Shown here one piece after another: positions 1 to 7,631 of a stretch of 11,556 nt of DNA. The stretch's first letter is position 1. Each line of letters opens with the position of its first letter. Source of the DNA: Gammaproteobacteria bacterium. Its GTDB lineage: Bacteria; Pseudomonadota; Gammaproteobacteria; PS1; Pseudothioglobaceae. The translations under genes were made by a program, and so were the position numbers. The notes below the pieces were generated by a model that had not been told where the DNA came from, searched no databases, and saw nothing but the letters and a program-made list of their open reading frames with translations. The DNA lies in contig DQNX01000040.1 in assembly GCA_015658965.1 (NCBI GenBank), positions 1 to 11,556 of the forward strand, read 5' to 3'.

Positions 1-1344
1 GGTGGTGATATTGCTTATCGAAAAATTAATTTATTGCTCAAGGCTAATGCTTCAGTTACGTGTGTCTCAAAAGACTGCTGTAAGCTTGTTGAGCAGTTGG
101 CGATCGATAATAAAATTACTTATATTGAAAAGGAATTTGAGGCCACAGACATCCGTAAGCATTTCTTCGGTCTTCATCCGGTTTTAATTATATCCGCAAC
201 AAATAATTCAGTACTAAATAAACAAGTTTCAGCATTGGCAGGCGAAGTAAATACTCCCGTTAATGTAGTGGATTCACCTGATTTATGTTCATTTGTAATG
301 CCATCGATTGTTGACCGATCACCGATTGTTATTGCTATTTCTTCAGCAGGAAAGGCGCCGGTATTAGCGCGTCTTATTCGTGCAAAATTAGAAAGCACCA
401 TTCCTCACGCGTATGGTAAATTGGCAGAGTTGGCAGGGAGTTTTAGAGATCAGGTTAAAGCAAAATTCAACCACATTGAAGATCGACGTTATTTTTGGGA
501 AAAGACTTTCTCGGGCACTGTTGCAGAAAAAGTATTCTCAGGCAAGATTGATGAAGCTAAGGCAGATTTACAAGCGCAACTTGAGGGTAGTGCTGACAGT
601 GGGATGGGTGAGGTTTATTTGGTAGGTGGTGGCCCCGGCGACCCAGATTTACTGACTTTTAAAGCATTGCGTTTGATGCAACAAGCCGATGTAATTTTGT
701 ACGATCGTTTGGTTTCAGATGGCGTAATGGAGCTTGTGCGCCGTGATGCCGAGCTAATTTATGTCGGCAAAGAGCGTGATAATCATGCCGTACCACAAGG
801 CGATATTAACCAGTTGCTAGTCGATTTAGCCAAACAAGGCAGACGTGTTTGTCGCCTCAAAGGTGGCGATCCATTTATTTTTGGTCGTGGTGGTGAAGAG
901 ATTGAAACCCTGGCTGAAAATGGCGTTCCATTTCAGGTTGTGCCTGGTATTACGGCTGCCTCTGGTTGTTCGACTTATTCAGGCATTCCATTAACACACC
1001 GAGATTATTCGCAATCTTGTCGTTTCGTTACCGGTCATTTAAAAGACGGCAGTATGAATCTACCCTGGGATGAGTTAGCGGTAGAACAACAAACCATTGT
1101 TTTTTATATGGCATTGGTGGGCGCTAAGCATTTGTCGGAACAATTGATCGCACACGGTATGCGTGGCGATATGCCAGTGGCTTTGGTTGAAAAAGGCACC
1201 ACACCAGATCAACAAGTGTATGTAACAACCTTAGCAGGACTGCCTGATTTGGTTAAAAATACAATCATCCATGCACCAACGTTAATTATCATTGGCGAAG
1301 TGGTTAAGCTCAGAGAAAAACTAAACTGGTTTGATGGTCAATAA
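1..1344 (+). CDS. cysG: Siroheme synthase CysG (5'-truncated by window edge)
   Basis: Trifunctional enzyme that turns uroporphyrinogen III into siroheme (two SAM-dependent methylations, NAD-dependent oxidation, ferrochelation), the cofactor of sulfite and nitrite reductases. The frame is open from base 1, where GGD is the end of the Rossmann VGGGD motif, so about 19 N-terminal residues are missing by comparison with E. coli CysG. Using window codon numbers, D91 (NVVDSP) matches E. coli D104, and S115 (AISSAG) matches the phosphoserine S128. Codons 1 to about 110 are the precorrin-2 dehydrogenase/ferrochelatase fold and about 110-200 the dimerisation region. From M202 on comes the uroporphyrinogen methyltransferase, with VGGGPGDPDLLT, GGDPFIFGRGGEE (288-300), PGITAASG and PLTHRDY. 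It ends in KLNWFDGQ like its homologues. The TTG at 34 is an internal codon, not the start. The upstream neighbour is not visible. Confidence 0.96.
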   Translation, partial: GGDIAYRKINLLLKANASVTCVSKDCCKLVEQLAIDNKITYIEKEFEATDIRKHFFGLHPVLIISATNNSVLNKQVSALAGEVNTPVNVVDSPDLCSFVMPSIVDRSPIVIAISSAGKAPVLARLIRAKLESTIPHAYGKLAELAGSFRDQVKAKFNHIEDRRYFWEKTFSGTVAEKVFSGKIDEAKADLQAQLEGSADSGMGEVYLVGGGPGDPDLLTFKALRLMQQADVILYDRLVSDGVMELVRRDAELIYVGKERDNHAVPQGDINQLLVDLAKQGRRVCRLKGGDPFIFGRGGEEIETLAENGVPFQVVPGITAASGCSTYSGIPLTHRDYSQSCRFVTGHLKDGSMNLPWDELAVEQQTIVFYMALVGAKHLSEQLIAHGMRGDMPVALVEKGTTPDQQVYVTTLAGLPDLVKNTIIHAPTLIIIGEVVKLREKLNWFDGQ

Positions 1345-1370
1345 AAAAAGGCACTAAAAGCCCTTTTGTC
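1345..1370. terminator. Shared hairpin between convergent genes
   Basis: An A-run then GGC (1350-1352), a 7-nt loop, and GCC (1360-1362) then CTTTT give a short stem with one bulged C. It fills the whole gap between the cysG stop and the stop of the minus-strand gene at 1371. Read on the minus strand, the stem is followed by a run of seven T, so it should work best for the DUF2892 gene. On the plus strand the T tract is shorter. The GC part of the stem is only 3 bp, hence moderate confidence. Confidence 0.5.
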
Positions 1371-1583
1371 TTATTTCTCGGTTGCGCCTAATGCTTTGGT
1401 AACCATTGCAGCTGGGCAAAAACCAGTAAAGGCTGATTGTAATAAATTAAAACCAACAAAGCCTGTTAGCCACAACCAATTAGCATTTTGGAAAAAAACT
1501 GAAGTAATCACTTTAGAGCCCAATAGTAATGAAACTATTACGAGCACACCCGCCATTGCTGAAACTGCATTATTAATTGTCAT
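1371..1583 (-). CDS. DUF2892 (YgaP-like) small inner-membrane protein
   Basis: A 70-residue protein with two hydrophobic segments (about residues 8-30 and 36-58) and the sequence FTGFCPAAMVTKALG near the C-terminus. This matches the DUF2892 / YgaP transmembrane-domain family (Pfam PF11127 by recollection). In E. coli YgaP that module follows a rhodanese domain. Here it stands alone, as it often does in bacteria. The biochemical role is unsettled; a link to sulfur or thiol metabolism is only suggested by the YgaP fusion. The ATG at 1583 has a weak purine-rich site (AGAAGAG) about 6 nt upstream on the minus strand. It converges on cysG and diverges from the tRNA gene. The plus-strand open frame over the same bases is judged a shadow because this strand gives a recognisable family and a ribosome site. 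Confidence 0.85.
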   Translation of the reverse strand: MTINNAVSAMAGVLVIVSLLLGSKVITSVFFQNANWLWLTGFVGFNLLQSAFTGFCPAAMVTKALGATEK

Positions 1584-1613
1584 ATTTACACTCTTCTAAG
1601 TTTGAAAGCGCTT

Positions 1614-1642
1614 ACTGTAACATTAATTAGGTATAATTTCAA
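1614..1642 (-). promoter_or_regulatory. Candidate sigma70 promoter for the DUF2892 gene
   Basis: Read on the minus strand, TTGAAA (1642-1637) is followed after exactly 17 nt by TACAGT (1619-1614). Transcription would start near 1607, giving a leader of about 24 nt before the ATG at 1583. The -35 is 5/6 and the -10 is 4/6 to consensus. It overlaps the -10 of the divergent tRNA promoter, so the two could compete. Prediction from motif match only. Confidence 0.35.
1632..1637 (+). promoter_or_regulatory. -10 box of the tRNA-Leu promoter
   Basis: A perfect TATAAT lies 11 nt before the tRNA 5' end, so a transcript would begin about 5 nt upstream of the mature tRNA. No good -35 is found at 16-18 nt spacing. 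Confidence 0.5.
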
Positions 1643-1648
1643 ATCTTT

Positions 1649-1733
1649 GCGGGAGTGGTGGAATTGGTAGACACGCTGGATTTAGGTTCCAGTGTCGCAA
1701 GACGTGAGAGTTCGAGTCTCTCCTTCCGCACCA
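1649..1733 (+). tRNA. tRNA-Leu (anticodon UAG), CCA encoded
   Basis: An 85-nt class II tRNA. The acceptor arms GCGGGAG and CTTCCGC pair with one G-U. The D-loop contains TGGTAGACA. The anticodon stem CTGGA/TCCAG encloses the 7-nt loop TTTAGGT, so the anticodon is TAG, which reads CUA and related leucine codons. A long variable arm (TGTCGCAAGACG), typical of leucine tRNAs, follows. The T arm is GAGAG-TTCGAGT-CTCTC. The CCA end is genomically encoded at 1731-1733. No clear U-tract terminator follows before serB, so read-through into serB is possible. Confidence 0.97.
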
Positions 1734-1746
1734 AAATTTTATTCAG

Positions 1747-1805
1747 AGAGATCTTTGTATAAATATGAATAATCATCAAAAATCCATATTTACGCAAAGA
1801 TCTCT
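1747..1805. repeat. Long imperfect inverted repeat between tRNA-Leu and serB
   Basis: The 21-nt arms 1747-1767 and 1785-1805 are reverse complements except at two adjacent positions: T1758 opposite G1794 (G-U in RNA) and A1759 opposite C1793. The loop is 17 nt (1768-1784). Each arm has the outer block AGAGATCTTTG and the inner block TAAATATG. The right arm ends 6 nt before the serB ATG, and no Shine-Dalgarno is visible in or after it. There is no T-run behind it, so it is not a standard intrinsic terminator. It could be a processing site, a translational control element or a relic of a small mobile palindrome. Confidence 0.8.
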
Positions 1806-1811
1806 TAGATT

Positions 1812-2633
1812 ATGAAAACAATCATTCAACATAGTACAGATACACAAATTGCTACACAAATAGCGATTGCCAATCACGGCGAGATTAAACACTATAATTC
1901 ACACATTCGACTCTACACGGATCAAAACCTTGATCTTGATAAATTAAGACAAACTTACCAGCTTGATTTTAACTATCTGCCCGATACTTTTGATTTTCAA
2001 TCGGCTGCTTTGTTCGTTAGTGACATGGATTCAACGCTCATTAATATTGAATGCATTGATGAAATTGCTGATTTTGCCAATATTAAACCACAAGTAGCAG
2101 CGATTACTGAGCGCGCAATGCAAGGTGAGTTAGATTTTAATTCGTCATTGATTGAGCGAGTAGCCTTATTAAAAGGGCTTGATGTTGCCGTATTAAACCA
2201 AGTATATACCGAGCGATTACAGGTTAATCCTGGTGGTAAGGCCTTAATACAGTTTTTCAAAAATAAGGGTATTTATAGCGCCGTTGTTTCTGGCGGGTTT
2301 ACTTATTTTACCAACCGTTTGGCTAAGGATATCGGGCTTGATCACGCGCGTGCAAACGAATTAGACATCAAGGATGGTCGATTAACCGGCATTACTCAAG
2401 GCTCGATTGTTAATGCTGACGCTAAAGCTGAGTTTATTAAAGAGTTGTGCCAACAATACGGTATTTCTACCAATCAGGTCATTGCTGCTGGCGATGGTGC
2501 GAACGACTTGAAGATGATGTCAATCGCTGGATTATCAGTCGCCTATCATGCAAAACCCAGTGTTATTAAACAAGCAAATATTGTCATTAGTGTTGGCGGA
2601 TTAGATAAAATGATGGATTTCTTTGATGAGTAA
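1812..2633 (+). CDS. serB: Phosphoserine phosphatase SerB
   Basis: Hydrolyses O-phospho-L-serine to serine, the last step of the phosphorylated serine pathway; cytoplasmic HAD-superfamily enzyme. At 273 residues it is shorter than E. coli SerB (322). The N-terminal 60 or so residues end in DFNYLPDTF, where longer SerB proteins carry fuller regulatory sequence. The catalytic core is complete: motif I VSDMDSTLI with nucleophile D71 and D73, the substrate-binding segment ECIDEIAD, motif II VSGGFTYFT (S160), K205 in the motif III area, and motif IV GDGANDLKM with D228 and D232. A TAG in the same frame (1806-1808) lies just before the ATG, so the start cannot lie further upstream. The ATG has no evident Shine-Dalgarno and follows the long hairpin by 6 nt. 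ccmF begins 6 nt after the stop. Confidence 0.95.
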   Translation: MKTIIQHSTDTQIATQIAIANHGEIKHYNSHIRLYTDQNLDLDKLRQTYQLDFNYLPDTFDFQSAALFVSDMDSTLINIECIDEIADFANIKPQVAAITERAMQGELDFNSSLIERVALLKGLDVAVLNQVYTERLQVNPGGKALIQFFKNKGIYSAVVSGGFTYFTNRLAKDIGLDHARANELDIKDGRLTGITQGSIVNADAKAEFIKELCQQYGISTNQVIAAGDGANDLKMMSIAGLSVAYHAKPSVIKQANIVISVGGLDKMMDFFDE

Positions 2634-2639
2634 ATTTTT

Positions 2640-4544
2640 GTGTTAGTTGAAATCGGACATTTTGCGTTAATCTTAGCATTGGTATTTGCTGTATTGCAAG
2701 TGGTATTGCCAACATTAGGGTTAATGCGAGCAAATTTTGCTTTGTCTCAGTTGTCTAGACCGCTGCTGTGGATGCAGTTTTTTTGGATTATTGTGTCATT
2801 TGCAGTGTTGATGAATGCATTTATTATCGATGATTTTTCGGTTAAATATGTTGCCAATAATTCAAACACTGAACTGCCCACTATTTTTAAGATGTCAGCT
2901 GTTTGGGGTGCACACGAGGGCTCGTTATTATTGTGGGCGTTAATTCTGGTCGCTTGGAGTGTGGCGGTATCCATTTTTTCTAAGCAACTTCCGGCTGAAG
3001 TACTTAATCATATTTTGATTATTTTAGGTCTGATTAGTGTCGGCTTTCTGTTGTTTTTATTATTAACCTCTAATCCATTTGAGCGATTAGATGTGGTGCC
3101 TTTGCAGGGTAGAGAGCTCAACCCTTTATTACAAGATTTTGGTTTAATTATTCACCCGCCTATGTTGTATATGGGCTATGTTGGTATGGCTGTTCCTTTC
3201 GCCTTTGTTTTGTCTTCATTGGTGCGCGGGCAACTAGACTCCACTTGGCTTCGCTGGTCGCGCCCATGGACATTGGTTGCCTGGGCTTTTTTAACCATCG
3301 GCATTACATTGGGCAGTTGGTGGGCGTACTATGAATTGGGCTGGGGCGGCTGGTGGTTTTGGGATCCGGTAGAAAACGCCTCATTTATGCCGTGGTTGGT
3401 AGCAACCGCCTTGGTGCATTCACTTAGTGTGAGTGAAAAGCGTGGCGCGTTTAAGCATTGGACTGTGTTGTTAGCAATTTCTGGGTTTTCTTTAAGCTTG
3501 CTGGGTACCTTTTTGGTACGTTCCGGTATTTTAACGTCAGTACATTCTTTTGCTTCAGACCCTGCCAGAGGCTTGTTTATCCTGATTTTCTTAATGATTG
3601 TGGTTGGAGGCTCGTTAATATTGTACGCATGGCGTGCAACGTTGATGCGTAGTAGTAATAAATTTTCGGCGTTATCAAGGGAAAGTGGATTATTAATTAA
3701 TAACATATTGCTGGTAGCAGCAATGCTTAGCGTATTTTTAGGTACTTTATACCCCCTATTGTTAGACTCGCTGGGCTTGGGGAAAATCTCTGTCGGTGCA
3801 CCTTATTTTGATGCTGTGTTTATTCCGATTATGATTCCGGCAGTACTGGTCATGGTAATAGGGCCATTCTTACGCTGGAAAAAAGATTCAATTCAGAGAG
3901 TCAGTCAGTTACTTAAAAATATCTGGATTGGTGTGGCGGTGTTGTTCTTGATTGCTTTATATTTAACCGATAATATCTTTGTTTTATTGGCGGTATGCTT
4001 ATTCATTTGGATTGTGTCGCATTCTTTGGTGCTGCTCGTTCAACGATTGCAGCAAAAAGGCAGACCAAGTTCTGCGTTTTTTGGCATGTTATTGGCTCAT
4101 ATTGGTATCGCCGTGTTTTTACTTGGCGCCACAGTGACGACACAATACGGCGTAGAAAAAGACTTAAAAATGACCTTAAACGAAACGGTTGAGATTAAAG
4201 GCTATCAGTTTACTTTTAAAGGTGTTGAGAAATTTAATGCACAAAACTATCAAGGCCATAAAGGCGTGATTGAAGTCGCTTATGATGGTGAATATATCGC
4301 AACGCTGAAGCCAGAAAAACGTCAATATGTTACTGGCATGCCAATGACTGAGGCAGCCATTGATCCTTCGCTTTATCGTGATATATATGTGGCTTTAGGT
4401 GAAGAGCTGGATAATAACGCTTGGAGTTTAAGGCTTTATTACAAGCCTTTAATTCGCTTGATTTGGTTGGGTGGTATTTTTATTATGTTTGGCGCTTTAT
4501 TGGCGGCATTTGATCGACGTTATCGACTGAAGGTTAAATCATGA
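2640..4544 (+). CDS. ccmF: Cytochrome c haem lyase subunit CcmF
   Basis: Inner-membrane component of the System I cytochrome c maturation complex that attaches haem, delivered by CcmE, to apocytochrome c on the periplasmic side. Its 634 residues are close to the usual 640-660. It is strongly hydrophobic throughout, with many membrane segments. The WWD haem-handling motif WGGWWFWDPVEN is at about 235-246. The histidines known as haem ligands or essential in E. coli CcmF (H173, H261, H303, H491) correspond to H172 (IIHPP), H260 (LVHS), H302 (SVHSF) and H487 (LAHIG). The start is GTG at 2640, supported by the family N-terminus EIGHFALILAL. Only a weak purine stretch (GATGAG, within the end of serB) precedes it. 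The stop overlaps the ccmI start by 4 nt (ATGA), implying translational coupling. ccmE is not upstream here. Confidence 0.97.
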   Translation: MLVEIGHFALILALVFAVLQVVLPTLGLMRANFALSQLSRPLLWMQFFWIIVSFAVLMNAFIIDDFSVKYVANNSNTELPTIFKMSAVWGAHEGSLLLWALILVAWSVAVSIFSKQLPAEVLNHILIILGLISVGFLLFLLLTSNPFERLDVVPLQGRELNPLLQDFGLIIHPPMLYMGYVGMAVPFAFVLSSLVRGQLDSTWLRWSRPWTLVAWAFLTIGITLGSWWAYYELGWGGWWFWDPVENASFMPWLVATALVHSLSVSEKRGAFKHWTVLLAISGFSLSLLGTFLVRSGILTSVHSFASDPARGLFILIFLMIVVGGSLILYAWRATLMRSSNKFSALSRESGLLINNILLVAAMLSVFLGTLYPLLLDSLGLGKISVGAPYFDAVFIPIMIPAVLVMVIGPFLRWKKDSIQRVSQLLKNIWIGVAVLFLIALYLTDNIFVLLAVCLFIWIVSHSLVLLVQRLQQKGRPSSAFFGMLLAHIGIAVFLLGATVTTQYGVEKDLKMTLNETVEIKGYQFTFKGVEKFNAQNYQGHKGVIEVAYDGEYIATLKPEKRQYVTGMPMTEAAIDPSLYRDIYVALGEELDNNAWSLRLYYKPLIRLIWLGGIFIMFGALLAAFDRRYRLKVKS

Positions 4545-5710
4545 ATTTGTATTTATGGTTTGGCTTAATGGTGATTATCTCTAGTATTTGGCTGGTTTGG
4601 TTCTTGTATCGACCTTTAAAAAATAATACGTTCAACCTTGAAAAATCTAATATTTCTTTAGGTAAGCAAAAACAAGCAGAACTGGAACGAGATCTGCAAC
4701 AAAATTTGATTGATGAAGCTGTATTTAAACAAGCCAAGGATGAGATTACACAAACTTTAGCCATAGAATTAAATCAAACCTCTGTCATATCTGTCAATAA
4801 CCAGCAGCCGGTTTCATTTTGGCTGACGGGTTTAATGGTGGTTTTTTTGTCCATTGCCTCTTTAGGTACTTATCAATTTTTGATGCCGGAAGATGCGCCA
4901 GTAACTCAAGTAGAGCAACCAACTCAGCCACCAAGCTTAGAGCAAAGTATGGTTGAACTTAAGCAGTATTTAGAAAAAAATAAAGAGGACTTTGAGGCTT
5001 GGAAAACACTGGGCTTGATTTTATTCGAATTGGATGATATTAAAGGTTCTTTAGCTGCTTATGAGCATTCTTATCAGTTGAATTCAAACAATGTATCCAT
5101 GCTAGTTGAGTATGCATCTGCTATTGCAACCGCCCAAAATGATCAGTTTACAGGCCGCGCATCTACCTTGGTAAGAGAGGCCTTAGAGATTGACCCTAAC
5201 GCACCAGATGCTTTGTATTTGGCCGGATTGGTTGCGGCCAATGCTCAGCAATTTGACTTGGCTCGTCAAATTTGGCAAAGATCGTTGTCGTTATTGCCTC
5301 AAGATCATTCGGATCGTTTGGTCTTGGAAAGTATTTTGGCTGAGTTGGCGCAAATACAAGGTGAACCGATACCTGAGTATCAAGTTGTTATTAATGCAAC
5401 ATTGTCTGAGCGTTTACGTCAAGCAGAGTTTGAGAATCACTATTTAATGATTTACATCAAAGCGGCTCAAGGCAGGCCGATGCCGATTGCAATTCAAAAG
5501 ATTCGAGTCAAAGATTTTAAAGGCACCATAACGCTAACAGACTCAGACTCAGTCATGCCAACTAGAAAGTTATCACAGTCTGACAAGGTTGTCGCGGTTG
5601 TTCGTTTGAGTCAGTCGGGCGCTGCCATGAAACAGCCGGGAGACATACAAATACTCAGTCAGGTGATTCATGTTAGAGACAATCCAACGGTTAATCTGCA
5701 GGTAGAATAG
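4541..5710 (+). CDS. ccmI: Cytochrome c biogenesis protein CcmI (CycH-like)
   Basis: Apocytochrome c chaperone of the System I haem-ligation complex, anchored in the inner membrane. Its 389 residues show the CcmI layout. Membrane helix 1 is at about 3-23, followed by a cytoplasmic loop (24-90) with a charged helical stretch (KQKQAELERDLQQNLIDEAVF) of the type seen in the family. Helix 2 is at about 92-114, then a Pro/Gln-rich linker. TPR-like repeats span about 135-265 (EAWKTLGLILFELDD, PDALYLAGLVAANAQQFDLARQIWQRSL). The periplasmic C-terminal domain runs from about 280 to 389. It follows ccmF directly with a 4-nt overlap, whereas ccmG and ccmH normally sit between them. The neighbours and architecture support CcmI over a generic TPR protein. 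Confidence 0.9.
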   Translation: MNLYLWFGLMVIISSIWLVWFLYRPLKNNTFNLEKSNISLGKQKQAELERDLQQNLIDEAVFKQAKDEITQTLAIELNQTSVISVNNQQPVSFWLTGLMVVFLSIASLGTYQFLMPEDAPVTQVEQPTQPPSLEQSMVELKQYLEKNKEDFEAWKTLGLILFELDDIKGSLAAYEHSYQLNSNNVSMLVEYASAIATAQNDQFTGRASTLVREALEIDPNAPDALYLAGLVAANAQQFDLARQIWQRSLSLLPQDHSDRLVLESILAELAQIQGEPIPEYQVVINATLSERLRQAEFENHYLMIYIKAAQGRPMPIAIQKIRVKDFKGTITLTDSDSVMPTRKLSQSDKVVAVVRLSQSGAAMKQPGDIQILSQVIHVRDNPTVNLQVE

Positions 5711-5716
5711 CAACGT

Positions 5717-6841
5717 ATGAGCGATACTTTACAACTGGCTAAGGCGTTAATCAGCAAGGCATCTGTCACCCCTAAAGACAAAGGCTGTCAGCTGATAATG
5801 ACCGAGCGCCTTAAAAAAATTGGATTTGCCATTGATGATTTAAAATTTGGTGATGTGGATAACTTTTGGGCATCCCATGGCAATGCAAGCCCAGTGTTTG
5901 TTTTTGCTGGCCATACTGATGTTGTTCCAGTTGGTACAAACTGGCAAACTGATCCTTTTAATCCTGTTGTTAAGGCTGGCATGCTGTATGGTCGAGGCGC
6001 GGCTGATATGAAGGGTTCGTTGGCTGCAATGGTGGTGGCAACTGAGCGTTTTGTTTTGGACTTTCCTAATCATAAAGGCACCATAGGGTTTTTAATTACC
6101 GCAGATGAGGAAGGGCCAGCGATTGATGGCACGGTTAAGGTTTGTGAGTATTTAAATGAAACAAATCAAGAAGTTGATTATTGCTTAGTGGGAGAGCCTT
6201 CTTCAACTAAACATTTAGGCGATGTGATTAAGAATGGTCGTCGTGGTTCTCTCAATGGTCGACTAACCATTATTGGAAAGCAAGGTCATATTGCTTACCC
6301 GCATTTAGCTGACAATCCAATACACCTTATTGTTCCGGTGCTGAATGCACTGTGTAATGAGCTGTGGGACAAGGGCAATGAATATTTTCCGGCAACCAGT
6401 TTTCAAATCTCTAATATCCATTCAGGCACAGGCGTAACCAATGTTATTCCTGGCGAAACTGACGTTGTTTTTAATTTTAGATACTCGACCGAGTCTACTC
6501 ACGAAGGCTTGCAACAAAGGGTGGTCGATATTCTAGACAAGCACGGCCTTAACTATAAGCTTAACTGGGAACATTCAGGCTATCCATTTTTAACCCCTAA
6601 GGGTGATTTGGTTAGTAGCTGTGTGGACGCGATTAAAGCTGTTAAAGGCGTTGATGCCGAATTATCCACCTCGGGTGGTACTTCAGATGGCCGTTTTATT
6701 GCACCAATGCTAGGCGCACAAGTGGTTGAATTGGGCCCTTTAAATGCAACCATTCACCAAGTTGACGAATGCGTGAGTGTGCAAGATTTAGATGATTTGA
6801 GCGATATCTACTATCAGGTACTTAAAAATACCTTAACTTAA
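5717..6841 (+). CDS. dapE: Succinyl-diaminopimelate desuccinylase DapE
   Basis: Cytoplasmic di-zinc M20-family hydrolase that converts N-succinyl-LL-diaminopimelate and water to LL-diaminopimelate and succinate in the lysine/peptidoglycan pathway. The 374 residues match the E. coli length (375). The metal-site residues are present: H66 in FAGHTDVVPVG, D97 in GRGAADMKGS, catalytic E131 and metal-binding E132 in TADEEGPAIDGT, E160 in VGEPSS and H347 in ATIHQVDE. The lid/dimerisation domain lies in the middle of the chain (roughly 180-290), and STSGGTSDGRF is conserved near the C-terminus. The ATG lies 6 nt after the ccmI stop and trmD starts 4 nt after its own stop, so it is internal to an operon. 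The Shine-Dalgarno is weak. dapA, another lysine-pathway gene, is in this window but in a separate unit. Confidence 0.97.
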   Translation: MSDTLQLAKALISKASVTPKDKGCQLIMTERLKKIGFAIDDLKFGDVDNFWASHGNASPVFVFAGHTDVVPVGTNWQTDPFNPVVKAGMLYGRGAADMKGSLAAMVVATERFVLDFPNHKGTIGFLITADEEGPAIDGTVKVCEYLNETNQEVDYCLVGEPSSTKHLGDVIKNGRRGSLNGRLTIIGKQGHIAYPHLADNPIHLIVPVLNALCNELWDKGNEYFPATSFQISNIHSGTGVTNVIPGETDVVFNFRYSTESTHEGLQQRVVDILDKHGLNYKLNWEHSGYPFLTPKGDLVSSCVDAIKAVKGVDAELSTSGGTSDGRFIAPMLGAQVVELGPLNATIHQVDECVSVQDLDDLSDIYYQVLKNTLT

Positions 6842-6845
6842 AATA

Positions 6846-7520
6846 ATGCGTTTTGATGTTATCACCCTGTTCCCTGAAATGTTTTCATCAATTAAAGATG
6901 AGGGGGTGATTGCGCGTGGCATTAAAAAATGTCTACTTTCGATCAATACTTGGCAACTCAGAGATTTTAGTAATAACAAGCATCGCAATATTGATGATGC
7001 ATCGTATGGCGGTGGGGCAGGCATGGTGATGCAGGTTCAACCAATACGTGATTGCATTAATAAAATCAAGCAAACCAGTCCCAATACAAAAGTCATTTAC
7101 CTGTCACCACAAGGTGAAAAACTCACGCATAAACTGGCCAAAGAATTATCAACACTGGATTCAATCACTTTATTATGTGGGCGTTATGAAGGCGTGGATG
7201 AACGTGTAATCGCACATGATGTTGATATGGAAGTTTCAATTGGAGATTATGTGATTAGTGGAGGTGAGTTGGCGGCCATGGTTTTAATTGATGCAATCAG
7301 TCGGCAAATACCCAAGGTGTTGGGCAACCAAGATTCTTTGAATGATTCTTTTGCCAATGGACAGCTTGATTATCCACACTACACACGCCCTGAAATAATT
7401 GATGGTCAGCAAGTGCCGGAAGTTTTGCTCAGTGGTCATCAGGCTAAAATTGATGCTTGGCGTCAAAATCAAGCTATTAATAACACACAAAAAAAACGAA
7501 AAGACTTGGTTAAGAAATAA
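6846..7520 (+). CDS. trmD: tRNA (guanine-N1-)-methyltransferase TrmD
   Basis: Homodimeric SPOUT enzyme that uses SAM to make m1G37 in tRNAs with a G at position 36, preventing +1 frameshifting; essential in most bacteria. Visible family landmarks are MRFDVITLFPEMF, DDASYGGGAGMVMQ (51-64), the SAM-binding trefoil-knot segments LCGRYEGVDERV (110-121) and SIGDYVISGGELAAM (131-145), the DSF segment with probable catalytic D167, and LDYPHYTRP. It has 224 residues against 255 in E. coli. The shortening is at the C-terminus, which ends in a basic KKRKDLVKK after the conserved GHQAKIDAWR, so I read it as a normal short form. The ATG has no Shine-Dalgarno. Unlike the common rpsP-rimM-trmD-rplS operon, it follows dapE and no rplS comes after it. 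Confidence 0.97.
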   Translation: MRFDVITLFPEMFSSIKDEGVIARGIKKCLLSINTWQLRDFSNNKHRNIDDASYGGGAGMVMQVQPIRDCINKIKQTSPNTKVIYLSPQGEKLTHKLAKELSTLDSITLLCGRYEGVDERVIAHDVDMEVSIGDYVISGGELAAMVLIDAISRQIPKVLGNQDSLNDSFANGQLDYPHYTRPEIIDGQQVPEVLLSGHQAKIDAWRQNQAINNTQKKRKDLVKK

Positions 7521-7542
7521 AGTATTTTTTAAATTTCTCGTT

Positions 7543-7548
7543 TATAAT
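7543..7548 (+). promoter_or_regulatory. Candidate -10 box for the P-II/amt unit
   Basis: A perfect TATAAT 22 nt after the trmD stop. The bases at -35 spacing are a poor match. If used, it would give a leader of roughly 115 nt carrying the dyads listed below. I found no convincing sigma54 -24/-12 site (GG-N10-GC) here. Confidence 0.3.
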
Positions 7549-7558
7549 AAGTTTTAAT

Positions 7559-7580
7559 TATTTTGCAATGGCGCAAAATA
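7559..7580. repeat. 8-bp dyad upstream of the P-II gene
   Basis: TATTTTGC (7559-7566) and GCAAAATA (7573-7580) are perfect reverse complements around the 6-nt AATGGC. It has no following T-run. It could be an operator or an RNA hairpin. It does not match the NtrC consensus spacing. Confidence 0.5.
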
Positions 7581-7607
7581 TTGACTAAGCATTGTTGCTT
7601 TATAAGT

Positions 7608-7631
7608 TGCTCATGGGGCATTTTTTATTTT
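7608..7631 (+). terminator. Possible weak intrinsic terminator after trmD
   Basis: TGCTC and GGGCA (7608-7612, 7616-7620; one G-U pair, loop ATG) are followed at once by TTTTTTATTTTG. The stem is only 5 bp. It would end the serB-trmD transcript, or act as an attenuator if the candidate promoter at 7543 is used. Confidence 0.35.

Noticed and set aside
1366..1599. 77-codon plus-strand open frame over the DUF2892 gene
   Set aside because: The minus strand encodes a recognisable family with two membrane segments; this frame has no family signature.
3329..3706. 125-codon open frame on the minus strand inside ccmF
   Set aside because: It lies opposite the conserved WWD and histidine motifs of ccmF, has no recognisable protein features, and is explained as a shadow frame.
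7297..7520. TrmD as C-terminally truncated
   Set aside because: It is about 30 residues shorter than in E. coli, but all SAM-binding and catalytic segments are present and the missing part is a variable tail.
7561..7625. Sigma54 or NtrC site upstream of the P-II gene
   Set aside because: The GG-containing candidates (near 7570 and 7615) do not have GC at the required 10-nt distance, and the TTGC/GCAA dyad spacing does not match NtrC sites.
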